Part shown: one piece after another, positions 10,030 to 22,840 of the stretch
Layout of the letters: every line of letters begins with the position of its first letter
Position numbering within the stretch: the first letter of the stretch is position 1
Assembly: GCA_900491605.1 (NCBI GenBank)
Contig: UESW01000047.1
Location: forward strand, 80,529 to 144,528
DNA length: 64,000 nt
DNA from: Calamus simplicifolius
Lineage: Eukaryota; Streptophyta; Magnoliopsida; Arecales; Arecaceae
Direction: 5' to 3'
Program-made: the position numbers and the translations under genes
Notes under the pieces: model-generated
What the model was told of the DNA's origin: nothing
The model's input: only the letters and a program-made list of their open reading frames with translations
Databases searched by the model: none

Positions 10030-10427
10030 TGTTGGCTTTTTCTCCATTAAGCGTATCGGTTAGATACGATTAAGATGATCCTATATTCCGATATTGAAGG
10101 ATTACATGAATTCAAAATTTGAATTCACGATTAAGATAAGAATTCGTCAACCATATCCGTTTGAAGCGCCCTTTATGATGGACAAATAAGGCATAAAGAA
10201 ATATAAAACGGGAAGGTCCCTACGCCTGGTCTCGAGAGAAAGTTACACCATCGCTGAGAGAGACCATAAAGTATGGAAGAGCCTTACCCTCATCTGAAAG
10301 AAAAGTCAACCGGGAGCAATGGCTGAAGGTATTTATGTATCAATCATAATTTACTTTATTTTTCATGATAAATATATATGTTTCCACATATATGATAGGG
10401 ATCAATATATTTAATTTTAGTCTATCA
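10030..10427 (+). repeat. 5' LTR of the Copia element
   Basis: 398 bp; begins TGTTGG, ends TCTATCA. A TATAAAA box is at about 10202-10208 (ATATAAAACGGG). The 3' LTR has the same layout with substitutions. Confidence 0.95.
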
Positions 10428-10429
10428 TT

Positions 10430-10441
10430 TGGTATCAGAGC
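10430..10441 (+). other. Primer binding site, initiator-Met tRNA
   Basis: TGGTATCAGAGC, the exact complement expected for the 3' end of plant initiator methionine tRNA, two bases after the LTR. Confidence 0.92.
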
Positions 10442-12098
10442 ATATAAAAATACCTTTGCTTTGATTATTAGGATTGTTTCTATTAATATACAGATTTGAT
10501 AAAATTCATGTGAAACGATCATTATATCATTTATTTGATAAAGAGGGTAGTCCAAAGGAGAGGCCACTGGTAGTACCTTGGATTATTTGACCCAACGAGC
10601 ATATGGTAGGGATATTAGGAACGTACCAATAAGGAAGGCTACTGTAGTATATGGGTGCGTTTGACCCTACTACCTGCGTACCGAAAGAGTTAATAGGTCA
10701 TCAAAAATCATCTGAAAGGATATTATATCTGATAAACTCTTAATATTCAGTTTATTTAATTTAGTTTTATTTAAGAGATGCATCAGTAAGATATATGCCA
10801 TGAAGCATGCACCTATCTGTTCGCTCAGCCTTTTTGGATATAGTTTAAATAAAAGAGAAATCCAAATGTCTCACGATTAAATCACCATGAGAGGATGCGT
10901 GGGCTTCTTTACTGAAGACGCCTCTTACGGAAGATGTGCTGGCCATACAGAATTAAAAAAAAAAGGAAATTGCAAGGCACCCGCGTGCCTGGGCTGTCGC
11001 TAACTAGGCCAAGCACTGCGGCCACCGCCTGGGCAAGGCACCCCACCGCCTGGCCCAGTAGCCAAGCTGGCCAGTGCCTGGGCCAAGCGCCCCACCGCCT
11101 GGCCCAGCTGCTAGGCTGGCCCAGGCGATGGTAGCACTTGGGCCAGGCACTAGGCCCAACATGCTAGGCCGGCGACCAGGTTGGCCCAGGCGGGTGCCTG
11201 GCCAGCCGCTAGACGGGGCCGTGCGCCCAGTCTGGGCTACAGCAGGCTGTGCCCAGCTTGAACTGCAGTAGGTTGGATTGCAGCAATCTGGGCTACATCA
11301 CATCTGATCCAAAAATATTTGGGGTGATTGAGAGATTTTTTTAGTTAAATTAAACTATTGGAATTGAGTGAGGATGATGGGCTGCTGGCTCGTCCATCAA
11401 GTGGTTGGGCCGTTGGACTGGCCTATTTATGTTCAATTATATTTAGAATTTGTGTGTATAAATTTTATGAATTATGCATGCATCTTAAGTGACATAATTG
11501 AGAATAAATTTTAAATAATGTCTAAGTGATAAATATAATTGAATAATTGAGGAGTAGCCACAGCATCCTTAATTATAAAATTGTATAATAAAGTTAATAA
11601 ATCACATAAATAATAGACATTAATTGTAATTAATTATAGATATAATAAAATTTATCCCATGGAAATTTTTATTATTATATAATGAATTAGGATAAAATAT
11701 TAAATTATATTTTTCTAATTTATCTATAAGAATTAGAAAGAAGGAACATGATTTGATAGTTTTATCATACTGACTTAAGTGAATCTAATTGAATTAAAGC
11801 TTTAGCCCACATGCAAGTTTTATGTTAGTAGATTCATTGTTTTATATTTATATAATTAATTAAGATAAAATATCAAATTATATTTTCTAATCTACCCATA
11901 GAAATTAGAAAGAAGAAACATAATTTGATAGTTTTATTATACAGACTTAAGTGAATCTAATTGAATTAGAGCTTTAGCCCACAAGCAAGTTTTATGTCAA
12001 TAGATTCATTATTTTCTAAATGCATAATTTACATTGGTAAAGCATTTTTATTAGCCTCAATTTTTGATAATAAGCATGTATATTTAAATTTTGCAGTT
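10442..12098 (+). other. Long untranslated leader of the Copia element
   Basis: It contains a GC-rich island at about 10975-11290 made of GCCTGGCCCAG/GCCAAGC-type motifs. It also contains an AT-rich tandem duplication of about 172 bp: 11698-11850 and 11872-12020 share ATTAGAAAGAAG, CTTAAGTGAATCTAATTGAATT and TAGCCCACA. No coding motif. The island may be a captured fragment or an RNA-structure element. Confidence 0.6.
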
Positions 12099-12473
12099 AT
12101 GCAACCTGTAAATTTCTCTGATATAAAATGTGACATACTTGAATTGAGGGGTGATAACTATAAGGTTTAGAAGGAAAGAATTCTTCTTCATCTGGGCTGG
12201 ATGGATATTGATTATGCTATAAGGAAGGATGAACCACCTTCAGTAACTCAAACCAGCACTCCTAGTGAGATTGCGATTTATGAACGTTGGGAGCGATCTA
12301 ATCGCTTAAGTGTAATGTTCATAAAGACAAAAATCTCTGTTGGTATACGTGGTTTAATCGATAAGCATGAGAATGTCAGGAAGCTACTAAAGGCCATTGA
12401 TGAGCAATTCAGTACTTTAGTCAAAGCTCTTGTTTGTTATGAATCTAATATGGCTGATGTTATTTATAACACA
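12099..12473 (+). pseudogene. Copia gag remnant
   Basis: Starts MQPVNFSDIKCDILELRG. An in-frame TAG at 12168-12170 replaces the Trp expected in the NYKVW motif. It continues with a UBN2-type gag region (KERILLHLGWMDIDYAIRK) into a helical stretch. The CCHC zinc knuckle normally found before protease is missing and the frame runs straight into protease, so an internal in-frame deletion removed the gag C-terminus. Such a protein could not bind RNA in the usual way. Confidence 0.75.
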
Positions 12474-12878
12474 TGGTGGATTGATTCTAGTTCTACGATC
12501 CACATTTGCAATACTTTGCAGGGTATGCAAAACCTAAGGAAGCCAGTAGGAAGTGAGCAGTATATCTCTTTAGGAAACAAGATGCGCTCACATGTGAAAG
12601 CTATAGGGACATGCACTTTAGTTCTTAGTAGTGGTTTTGTTTTAAATTTGGAAAAGACCTTTTATGTACCTAGTTTTTCTAGGAATTTAATTTTAGTTTC
12701 AAGACTTGTACCTTTGGGTTATTCTTTCAACTTTTCATATGCTTCTTCCAGTTTATATTATAAATCTGAACTTGTTGGGAATGATACTTTATTTGATGGT
12801 CTTTTCTATATTAATTTGCAAAGCAATACCATTCATGATGTGATGTATGTTAGGGTTGGCATGAAAGATGTATTATAA
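12474..12878 (+). pseudogene. Copia protease remnant
   Basis: WWIDSSSTIHICN occupies the place of the Copia aspartic protease active site (usually D-S-G-A/S), so the catalytic Gly is changed to Ser. The downstream text (KTFYVPSFSRNLILVSRL, then PLGYSFNFS) is the conserved protease/pre-integrase linker. The frame ends at 12878 by frameshift, and the next domain continues in another frame. Confidence 0.8.
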
Positions 12879-13930
12879 ATGATAAGTCTTCTATTTTATG
12901 GTATCGGAGATTGGGACATATCTCCATAGATAGAATCAAGAGATTAGTGAATGAAGGAGTACTCAATACTTTGAACTTCACTGACTTTGACACTTGTGTG
13001 GACTGCATTAAGGGAAAGCAGACCAATAAGTCAAAGAAAGGTGCCAAGAGGAGTTCAGACCTATTAGAGATCATACACACAGACATTTAATTATTATCTG
13101 AATATGGATTTTCATAGTCCGAAATACTTTATCTGCTTCATTGATGACTACTCATGATTTATGTATCTCTACTTGCTTCATAATAAGAACGAAGCATTAG
13201 ATGCCTTTAAGGTGTTCAAGGCAAAAGTAGAGACACAATATGGAAAACAAATAAAAATTATGAGATCTGATAGAAGAGGTGAGTATTATGGGAGATACAT
13301 AGAGGATGGACAAATGTCTGGTCTATTTGAGAAGTTCCTTGAAGACATGGGATTATTGCCCAATATAGTTTACCTGGCTCACCTGATCAAAATGGTGTAG
13401 CAGAAACAAGGAACCGAACATTGATGGACATGATGAGGAGCATGATTAGCAGCTCCAAACTACCTAAGTTCTTATGGACAGAAGTTCTCAAGATGGTTGT
13501 GTATATTGAATCGAATTCCAACCAAGGTTGTTTCTAAAATATCATTTGAGTTATTTAAAGGTTGAAAACCAAGTTTGCGACATGTACACGTATGGGGATG
13601 CCCATGTGAAGTGAGAGTATACAATCCATAAGAGAAAAAGCTGGACCCTAGGACCATTAGTGGGTATTTTATTAGATATGCCGAGAGGTCCAAGGGATAT
13701 AGATATTACTATCCATCTCACATAACTTGGATTGTGGAATCAAGAAATGCCAAATTTCTTGAGAATGACTTGATCAGTGGGAGTGATCAATTGCAAAGCA
13801 TGATTCCTAAAAGGGAACATTCTGGTGCTCAACCTTTCACTTCAAGTGACAAACTGATTATTGTTCATAGTGCCCCTCAAGATCAAACGAGCATTATACA
13901 ACCAGTCATTGAAATTTCATAATTTGCTGA
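12870..13930 (+). pseudogene. Copia integrase remnant
   Basis: Segments in shifting frames: the zinc-binding pre-integrase (WYRRLGHISIDRIKRLV, CVDCIKGKQTNKSKKG), the catalytic core start (FIDDYS followed by TGA in place of Arg), KIMRSDRRGEYYGRY and a broken NGVAE-type motif. The region after the core (WGCP, then VESRNAKFLENDLISG) is also recognisable. At least three frame breaks and one nonsense change make it non-functional. Confidence 0.8.
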
Positions 13931-14159
13931 TAATGAACTAGTAGATCTAGTCTCTCATGAGTTATCAGAGAGAGTTGAACAATCAACTTCGCCAGAGGAG
14001 ATTGTTATAATATTAAGAAGATCTACAAGAGAAAAGAAATCTGCAATTTCTAGTGACTATATTGTGTATCTTCAAGAATCAGACTATAATATTAGAGCTA
14101 AAAATGATCCTAAAACATTTTCACAAGTCATGAATTGTAAGGAATTTAATTTATGGTAT

Positions 14160-15117
14160 GATGCTATGAAAGATGAGATAAATTCTATGGCATTTAATGG
14201 AGTCTGAAATCTTGTTGAGTTGCTTGATGGAGCAAAAGCCGTTGGCTGTAAATAGATCTTTAAGACCAAGAAAGTCTCGTTAGGAAATATTAAGCAATAT
14301 AAGGCAAGACTCGTTGCTAAGGGATTCACTCAAAGAGAAGAAATTGATTACAAGAAGACATTTTTTCTGTATCCAAGAAAGATTTCTTCCGCATTATCAT
14401 GGCACTTGTTGCATATTTTGACTTAGAGCTACAACAAATGGATGTGAAAATTACATTTCTTAATGGAAACTAGAGGAAAAGGTTTATATGAAACAACCTG
14501 AAGGTTTTTTCTCTAGTAATAATGAGCAACTAGTATGCAAGCTTAAGAAATCTATATATGGGTTGAAACAAGCCTCTCGACAATGGTACTTAAAATTTCA
14601 TGATGTGATTTCTTCATTTGGATTTGTAGAGAACATCATGGATCAATGTATATACCAGAAGGTTAGTGGAAGCAAAATTTATTTTCTGATCGTATATGTA
14701 GACGATATTTTACTTGCAACTAATGATAAAGGTATGTTACATGAGGTGAAACAATTTCTCTCTGAGAATTTTGACATGAAAGATATGGGTGATGCCTCTT
14801 ATGTCATTGGCATTAAAATTCAGAGAGACAAACTTCGAGGTGTTTTAGGTCTATCTCAAGAAACCTATATCAACAAAATTTTAGAGAGATTTCGGATAAA
14901 AAATTATTCACCGAGTATAGCTCCCATAGTCAAGGGTGACAGATTCAATTTGAGTCAGTGCCCAATGAATGACTTTGAGAGGGAGGAAATGAAAAACACT
15001 CCATATGCCTTAGCTATTGATAGCTTGTTGTATGCTCAGGTCTGTACAAGGCCTGACATAGCATTTGTAGTTGGGATGTTGGGGAGATATCAGAGTAATC
15101 CAGGTTTAGACTACTGA
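14160..15117 (+). pseudogene. Copia reverse transcriptase remnant
   Basis: The N-terminal part has a TAG for Trp (GCK*IFKTKK, near 14254) and frameshifts near 14350. From 14488 a long frame retains QPEGF, KKSIYGLKQASRQWY, the catalytic YVDDILLA and the GIKIQRD/LSQETYINKILERF connection region, ending at 15117. The active-site YVDD is intact, but the N-terminal fingers are out of frame. It is the best preserved domain of this copy. Confidence 0.88.
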
Positions 15118-15139
15118 AGAGCTACTGAAAGATTATGAG

Positions 15140-15470
15140 GTACATATTTGACTGCTACATCTACTATATATATGCAAGAAGAGTTCATTGCTTGTTTTGA
15201 GGCTATATTGCATGGTGTATGATTGAAGAGTTTCATCTCAAGGCTTAGAATTGTTGATTCTATTGCTAGGCCAATTAAATTGTACTATGATAATTCAGCT
15301 GTTGTATTTTTGACTAAAAACCACAAGAGCAGTAGTCGAAGTAAACACATCGACATTAAGTATTTAGCCATAAGAGAACGTGTTAAAGAAAATAAAGTGG
15401 TTATAAAACATGTTAGCACTGAATTGATGATAACTTTTCCTTGACTAAAGGCATGCCAATTAAGAATTTT
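15140..15470 (+). pseudogene. Copia RNase H remnant
   Basis: After a break the text reads LYYDNSAVVFLTKNHKSSSR, then KHIDIKYLAIRERV, the conserved C-terminal half of Copia RNase H. The N-terminal half (SDADFAG-type motif) is deleted or unrecognisable. It is followed by a short 3' UTR and a polypurine tract (GGACCAAGTGGAAGAA) ending at 15796. Confidence 0.8.
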
Positions 15471-15796
15471 AAGGATCATATGGTACGAATGGGAGTTGGT
15501 CACATGATATAATTTAGTTGTATGGACAACTACTTGTACAATGAAACTCTTTTATGGTTGTGATGTTTTTTCACATTCAGTTATTTAGTGTACACATTTA
15601 TTTTGTGATGAGCATCATTAAGTTGGACCTAGAATAAACATGGGGTTTATTCATTAAGTTATATTAGTTTATGTTTAAAAATATAATACATTGTGATATA
15701 TGATAAATAATAATTGATTTTAAGAGGACCTATTGTCATGATTCATGTATTCTGTTTCTTACTATAGTAATAGAATATACGGACCAAGTGGAAGAA

Positions 15797-16200
15797 TGTT
15801 GATTTTTTCTTTATTAAGCGTATCGGTTAGATACGATTAAGGTGGTCCTATATTCCGATATTGAGAGATTACGTGAATTCAAACTTTGAATTCATGATTA
15901 AGATAAGAATCCCTCAACCATATCCATTTGAAGTGCCCTCTGTGATGGACAGATAAGGTATTTAGAAATATAAAACGGGAAGGTCCCTGCGCCTGGTCTC
16001 GAGAGAAAGTTTACACCATCGCTGAGAGAGACCGTAAGGTATGAAAGAGCCTTACCCTCATCTGGAAGAAAAGTCAACCATGAGCAATGGCTAGAGGTAT
16101 TTATGTATCGATCATGATTTACTTTATTTCATGATAAACATATTGGTCCTATATTTTCGCATATATGATAGGGATCAATATATTTAATTTTAGTCTATCA
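15797..16200 (+). repeat. 3' LTR of the Copia element
   Basis: 404 bp, TGTTGATT...CTATCA, followed by TSD ATAAA. Many substitutions relative to the 5' LTR. Confidence 0.95.
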
Positions 16201-16205
16201 ATAAA

Positions 16206-18104
16206 TGCCAACTTACGTAATTCATCCACATGCAAGTGTAAGAGCTGTGCACCTCCATGGTCAGTGAACCTATTGCTTTGTATATGTTAAAGTATATGCA
16301 GATAGTGTTAGTATTCACCTTCATGTTGGAAAGCCTATTAACTAGCCCTTTGCTTTGTATATGTTAAAGTCTGGCATGATTGACATGGGTCAATCTAGCA
16401 TGCCATAAAACGTTTGTACTTTTTATTTTCTTTTTTATTATCAAAAAATAAAACCTTTTATTTTAGAGGGGATATAGTCAAATCATGCATCTAAGCATTA
16501 AGAGGTTCTTAATTAACAAGAATTTTTTTTTTAATTTCGCTTATGTAAGTTGTTTAGCCAACTTAGAAATAATAAGCATATAAGCACTATACTCTTTATT
16601 CAAACCCCAAATTAAAAGTTTGCGCCATTTATTTTCATCATAATAAGAGTTTTCAACAAGCATACCAATCTTATCAATTAATTTCTTTTCTTTCAAAAAA
16701 AATACTGAAAGATTGAAGATTACCTTATTTGAGAGCACCAATATCATTCTCTAAAAATTCAATCTAAGCCTTTTTAGATTTTGAGTATATGCCAACAAGA
16801 ACTTCCAAAGTTTTCTTCAGCTCCTCTATATTTTAAATATATTAATGATTATCTTTACATTAATTTAGAGAATATGCTTGGCCTTTTCAGCTTTAATTTC
16901 TTTTTTTTCTTTGCTTCTATTTCATCAAGAGTTTAAAATGGTATTACCGTATATATACGATCTCTTATAAATCTTATCCAATCAAATATGACTTAATGCA
17001 AGACTTCTAATAAGCATAATTAATTCTATTCAATTTTTTGATCTTAATGATAGAGATTATAATAGCATCAGCTTTGATGATTCACCCATTCAATTACCAA
17101 AAACAAAAGTCCAAATGGTTATTATATTGGAGTATTATGAATTACTAAAAACTCTTCAACCACTTCAAGATACGAACACACAAACTACAAATCTCAAAGC
17201 CTATAGCTATGATACTATGTAGAACGATATGAATTTAGATATAGATCAAATGCACTAGCTCAAGATCCAATTAGCACTAATGTAAAACAAGTAATAGAAG
17301 AATAAAAATATATTAGAGAAAGAAAAATATATAAATAATAATAACAAACTAAAAGTCTATCCTTGGCTCTCTCTTTCTCTCACAACTCTCTTTGATGCAC
17401 ACCATCGCTCAATTCTCCCCCCTTTTATAGATCATGCCATCAAACAATCCTTCTTAACTTCTTATTCTATTTCTAACCAAATGCACAATAGACTCCTTTT
17501 CATTCACCATTAAAAGATAAAGTTTGTTAGGATAAAAAACCAATTACTTATCACTAAATGTCAAAGTTTGTTGGAACTGAAAATTAATTTTAGGAAGTTC
17601 ATAATGAATTCCAACACTATTAAAGGTAGCTCAAGATGGTTGAATGGAAGTATATTCAATGGACAGTGGATCCAACTTGCACAAGCGCTAGCAACTACCA
17701 TGTTTTCAATAAGGTAGGTTAGTAAGCTCATTTGGAAATTCTAAGCATACGATGATCAAGTCAAAGCATTGTAAGATGAACTTAAAAGCATAAATCTCAT
17801 TTTTATAAGCCATAATGAACCAAAAGGTTTCATTAGTATAGTGGGGTTTCTTAGTTCCACATAGGTATCTAGTTATTGTTGAGTCTAATTAGGTCCTCAA
17901 TACTTACCTAGTTTAGTATTTTGATTAGGGTATCAGCTGCCAATGTGATTATGAAAGTAGATAAAGAGTTTGTTTCTTAGTACCTTACAATAGAGAAATT
18001 AATTACCTATCACACCATTTACACTCATTGCAGTCTTATCAAATAGTGTTATGCTTCTTATTTAGGCTATACATGATGCTGATCATTCTTTCTCCTAATT
18101 CTAG

Positions 18105-18141
<37 letters not shown>

Positions 18142-20120
18142 TCACGCACACTCTTATGATTTAGCCCAATTATAAATATAGGGTTCATTAAAGCATTAAT
18201 ATCATACATGCAAATTCTTAAAAAAAAGGGTGCAAGATCTATGCATTGTCTCCCTAACAACCAGCAACTTACATTTGAATTTTCTTAGATTTTACTTTTA
18301 ATCATCCAAATTTGGAGAACTATTTGGTCAAGAGAAAATTAAGAATATTTTAAGAATTGTTCAATAATTCAAGGAATATTGTAGCTATGCCTAAACCATC
18401 CTATTGTTTTGAGAAGTGCATAGCAACGCCATTTTTTGTGGAATTTGTGTGCCATCAGGGCATCTCTTATTATTATGGAAGCAAGGGAACCATCTGTTGC
18501 ACAAGAAGCCTCAACTCCAAATATCAATTTGTTATTATTATAGAAGCAAGGAAGCCATCTAAGTTGTATGAGAAGCCTTAGCTTTAAAGATCAATTTGGT
18601 GAACCTTTTGTAGTTGTCATTGACTTGTTTAATTTCTCTTTTTAAAATGCTTTGGGGTCCCATTAGTACACAAAAGAAGCTTCTTACTATACCTATTTTT
18701 AGCTCCACAACTCAATATTCTAATCCAATGCAATGTTTTGCATCCATTTTGTGGCTAACACTAATCCTTAGTATTACTTTTAATCTATTCGTTACATGAA
18801 ACAACTTTAAGAATGACTTCACCCATTATGCTCTCATCAAATAAAAGAGGATCTCCCTTCTTTTTAATATTTTAAGATGTTTTTCTTCTTATATTGAATA
18901 GTTCTTATGTCATAATAAAGCATGAGCAGCTAGGCTCTTCTCTTAGTCCATATCCTATTTGCATCCTTAGTTTATATTTATAAAATATATGATAATTCTT
19001 AACCAAACTCACATAGAAGTCTAATATATATGGAATAGATGCATGTTGCTACTTATTAAATTAAACATTAATTAAACATACATAATGCATTATTGTAAAA
19101 CAATATTATCACTTTGAATCATGTTGCATATAGGTATCCAAACACACACATGCACACATATTGTCACACATTGCATAAAGATATTGCTCTTTTGATGACC
19201 TATAAATATATTTTTAATTTTATAAGATATGCAACCCTTCACAACTATCATTTAGGAAGTGCATCTGATTTGTCTCAATAAATCCTTTCCTTTTTTATTC
19301 CTTAATTCTTTTTCCAAATCTCTTATCAAAAAAATGCAATTCTAAGCACCATCACATCCTTTACTACCTATAAAATCAAGCATCTTTTTCTTTAAAAAAA
19401 AAATTGCAAATGGATATTGATGCACATTACACATGGACATCATTAGATGTTTTATTGTTACATATCATGCAAAGAAATCTCTACTTTGAACAACTAATAA
19501 ATATATTTCCGAGTTTTCAAAAACTTGCCTTCATAGCTATTGCCTTGGTAATGCATTAAATATGTCTAAACAAATTCTTTTCTTTTTGTTTTCACTTTCT
19601 TCCACCTCTTTTCCCATTAGAAGTCAATTTTAAATACTAAAAAATCATTTTTTAATACTAAAAATCATTTGTTTCATAATTTTAAGTACTAAAATTATTA
19701 TTGTATTGGTTGTTGGATTCTAAGAAAATATTGGTTTTTATTCAATATAGATTCGACTGCTGGATTCTAAGAAAATATTGATTTTTCTTCAATATATATG
19801 TATGCATGTATATGTATTTGGAGAAAATTGTTAAAGGAAATGATTTGGTGGTAAAGCCATGTCTGTAGTCGATTTAGAAATAATCTATCATAACCCTCTT
19901 TAAAAGTAAAAAAAGGAGATAGATTGATTTTAAAAAAATATTAGATAAATTGATTTGAACTATTCCCTTTTCTTAAAAATAAGCAGTGCAAATGTAGAAT
20001 CTAAATCAAGGTATAAGATGGTTGTCCTTATTTCGGTAACTTTACAATGGGTAATAGTTGTCATTGTTATTATTCGCATTCTCCACTACCATGCAACTCC
20101 AAGTGCTCAAGCATATTTTT
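16206..20120. other. AT-rich intergenic DNA with a CT/CA microsatellite
   Basis: No gene was recognised. Notable items are the right arm of the 27-bp inverted repeat (16241-16267), a (CT)n run at about 18105-18129 running into (CA)n to about 18141, and a short direct duplication at about 19705-19800 (GGATTCTAAGAAAATATTG twice). Short open frames here show no domain. Confidence 0.5.
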
Positions 20121-20124
20121 TTGA

Positions 20125-20520
20125 TACCTAAAGGCTACATTTGGTATATAGGATAGGATATAAAAAAGATGATAGGATAAGAGAGAGGACATGATAATAT
20201 AAAATTATACTATCTCATATTTGGTGTAGGATTATACATTAAATCGGATTGGATAAAACTATCCTATCATATATTTGGTGTTAGACAAGATTAGATAGGA
20301 TTATAGATATATTTTACTAGTTTGACCATTATATCCTTATAAAAAAATAGTAACTAAAAATTATTTATTGTTAAAAGGCAAAAGAAAGAACAAAAATAGT
20401 AGCCGGACATAATAAAAATAAAAATGCCTATTTTGATGTGATAAATTATTTCTCCTTCAATGGAACTAGCAATCTTGTGAGATAAAATTTTATCCTGTCT
20501 TTGCGAATAACAAACATAAC
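20125..20520. mobile_element. Probable degenerate MITE
   Basis: AT-rich block with repeated subterminal motifs (ATTTGGTRTA, TAGGATA/TATCCTA in both orientations). Its ends (CATTTGGTATATAGG, and TTTATCCTGTCTTTGCG followed by AACAAACAT) look like imperfect inverted repeats. I cannot define exact ends or a target duplication. Confidence 0.4.
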
Positions 20521-21491
20521 AAATAAGGAAAGGACTAAAAAAACCCTATTGCCTTCTAATTTGTTGAGCTAATTAAATGTGCCCAAAGGAACTCTTAATC
20601 TTGGCTTACTTTGCAAGCTGGTTCATTTAACTATGTAACCGTCCATTCCAATATAGATTGGGCTAAATGCTAAAGCTTTGAATTTAGAGGAACACCAAAC
20701 TTGATGCATAAGAAAGGCTAGATAGGATCTTGATGCAAGATCCAACATATCGAAAAGGGAAATCATGTGGTGAAATTTCAGAGGCCCTAATTTATCCATA
20801 CAATCTCCAATATATGTGCTCTCCTCTTTCTCTCCCTCTCTCTTGAAATTGGATAATTTTTTGAGTCCTACAATATAGCACCATCCGGTAAGGGTGCTAT
20901 ATAATGAGGCCAAATTCTATTATTTGGATCTCACAAAGAACTAGTCAAAACAAAATTTTCTTTTTTAGGAAAGACTTCAACTAGATACATCTCTCGATCT
21001 AGGAATAATTAAATAAGTAGCTAAAAGCAAAATTGATGTATAAGTTGAAATCTACTGCCCATATAATTATTTTTGGTGAAAGAAAAATTGTAGAGAACCA
21101 AGAATCACCCAAAGTTATTGCTCTTCCTCTCGTTGCTTTTCAATCATTCCGTGCTTAAGATTAGCACATTGTCTCTAAGATCTCCTGAATTTCATCTAAT
21201 GTATCATGGAAAATCTCATCTTCATGAAAATAACCATCATCAAAATATAATCATCATCATAGTAATAGTCATCATAAATACAAAAATAACTAACAAAGGG
21301 ATACATAGTAGGAATGATCTACATAAATAAATTGATACAAGGTAATTGAGAAGAATAAGATGATTAAAAAATTGATATATAGATGATCGAGAAACATTAA
21401 AGAAGACAGAAAAGAAAAGAAAAGAATAAACTCTATAGAGTATGTTAAACCTTCCCTCTAGGGGCATATATACTCTAATATATATTAGTTC
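20521..21491. other. AT-rich intergenic DNA, nothing recognised
   Basis: No coding motif or terminal repeat. Short ATC/ATA-rich simple sequence around 21230-21290. Confidence 0.45.
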
Positions 21492-21496
21492 AATAG

Positions 21497-22825
21497 TGGT
21501 GCGGGCACCAGGATCAAGCAGAGGATTCTTAACCCTCTATGGATATATGATTAGTTATGATTCAAGTCTTGAGTTGGGAAATAAAGTTTAGTTTATTTTA
21601 AGTCTCGTCCAATTCATTTTATTCTAAATTGAGTCCTATCCAGTTCAGTTTATTTTAATGTGAGTCATGTAGTAAGTTCATCAGCTTACAAGATGAGACA
21701 TCAGTATTGAAGTAGAAGACAAGGCCATCACAGTCAAACAGAGCAGCTGCTAAATTCAAGTTGGTGCCATACCTACTTCAAGCAGCCCATATACCACCTA
21801 GCAGAGCAAGCAACCTTCTCGATCTGGATGATCATTTTCTCATCTGGCCAATGCCGATTTCATGCCAAATTAAGCTGCCACTGATTGCATCTAGAAGATC
21901 ACCTTCCTCATATGAATGCTGCAGATTTCATGTCAAATTAAGCTGCCACTGATTGCATCTCAATCATATCTAGAAGATCACCTATCTCATCTGGACGCTA
22001 CAAATTTCATGCCGAATCCAGCTACCGCTGATTGCATCTAGAAGATCACCTTCCTCATCTGGACGCTGTAGATTTCATGCCAAATTTGATAGGGCACCTT
22101 TTTTTCTTTTCTCTTTTTCCATATCTGTATTTTCTTGGGCCCCAAGTCTCTTGCTACCCTCTTGTATGAATGATGTATCTTTATTATTAATCAATCAATC
22201 CATGTTTTGAGTTATTATGATTTTTGTTAATTGGTTCTCTGGTGCTCTTGTTTTCCTCTTTCTGCGCGTGCCGACATCCCAAGTCTCCAGGAGAAACACT
22301 GGCCGCCACCTTTGTCTTCCAATAATGGATGCCCAAGAGCCCTTGGCCAGCATCCCCTTTTCTCTACTCCTTCCTTGTCTCTTTGCCTCTATTCTAAATT
22401 TTTTCTATTATTCTTTAACCCTTGTATGGTGATCTTGCAGATCCCTTAGTAGCCACGAATCCAGGATTCAAGGTGATCGTCATCCAGGTCAGCGGATACT
22501 TGGCCGCAGATCCATGGGCTCAAGCCTTGATCATCTAAGGCGCATCCGCCAGGCAGAGCAACCCCTTCAACACTTTGATCTTTCTCCTCTTGCCAGGTAC
22601 ACCCCTCTAATCTACTAGTAACTTTATTGTAGGAGAGGAAGTCCTACCGGGGCTTCTTAGCCTCGGCGGTCCTTCTTCCTTATTTTTAGGAATTATTTCC
22701 CGTGCGGATTTACTGTAAATTTTTCTAAATCCCTCTTAGGCTATTACTTTGGAGAATAATCAACTGCAATTATTAATCATTAAAAAAAAAAAAAAATTAC
22801 TTGCATGCGAATCGATCCTGCATCA
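21497..22825 (+). repeat. 5' LTR of the chromovirus
   Basis: 1329 bp. It contains three to four tandem units of about 70-90 bp (GATTGCATCTAGAAGATCACC, CTCATCTGGACGC, TTTCATGCCAAATTAAGCTG) at about 21830-22090. Relative to the 3' LTR it lacks 11 bp (CTATAAAAGAG) near 22155, which removes the TATA box. Confidence 0.93.
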
Positions 22826-22828
22826 GTT

Positions 22829-22840
22829 TGGTATCAGAGC
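22829..22840 (+). other. Primer binding site, initiator-Met tRNA
   Basis: TGGTATCAGAGC three bases after the 5' LTR end CATCA. Confidence 0.92.

Larger units (their letters stand above)
10030..16200 (+). mobile_element. Copia LTR retrotransposon, old and degenerate
   Basis: LTRs 10030-10427 and 15797-16200 both run TGTTG...CTATCA and are flanked by the 5-bp target duplication ATAAA (10025-10029, 16201-16205). The primer site TGGTATCAGAGC (10430-10441) matches initiator-Met tRNA. Domain order gag, protease, integrase, RT, RNase H is that of Copia. Multiple stop codons and frameshifts, and visibly diverged LTRs, mark it as old. The leader between primer site and gag is unusually long (about 1.65 kb). 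Confidence 0.95.

Noticed and set aside
14488..15117. Integrated viral (pararetrovirus) reverse transcriptase
   Set aside because: Domain order with integrase, paired LTRs, primer sites and 5-bp target duplications identify all RT-bearing units here as LTR retrotransposons or a LINE.
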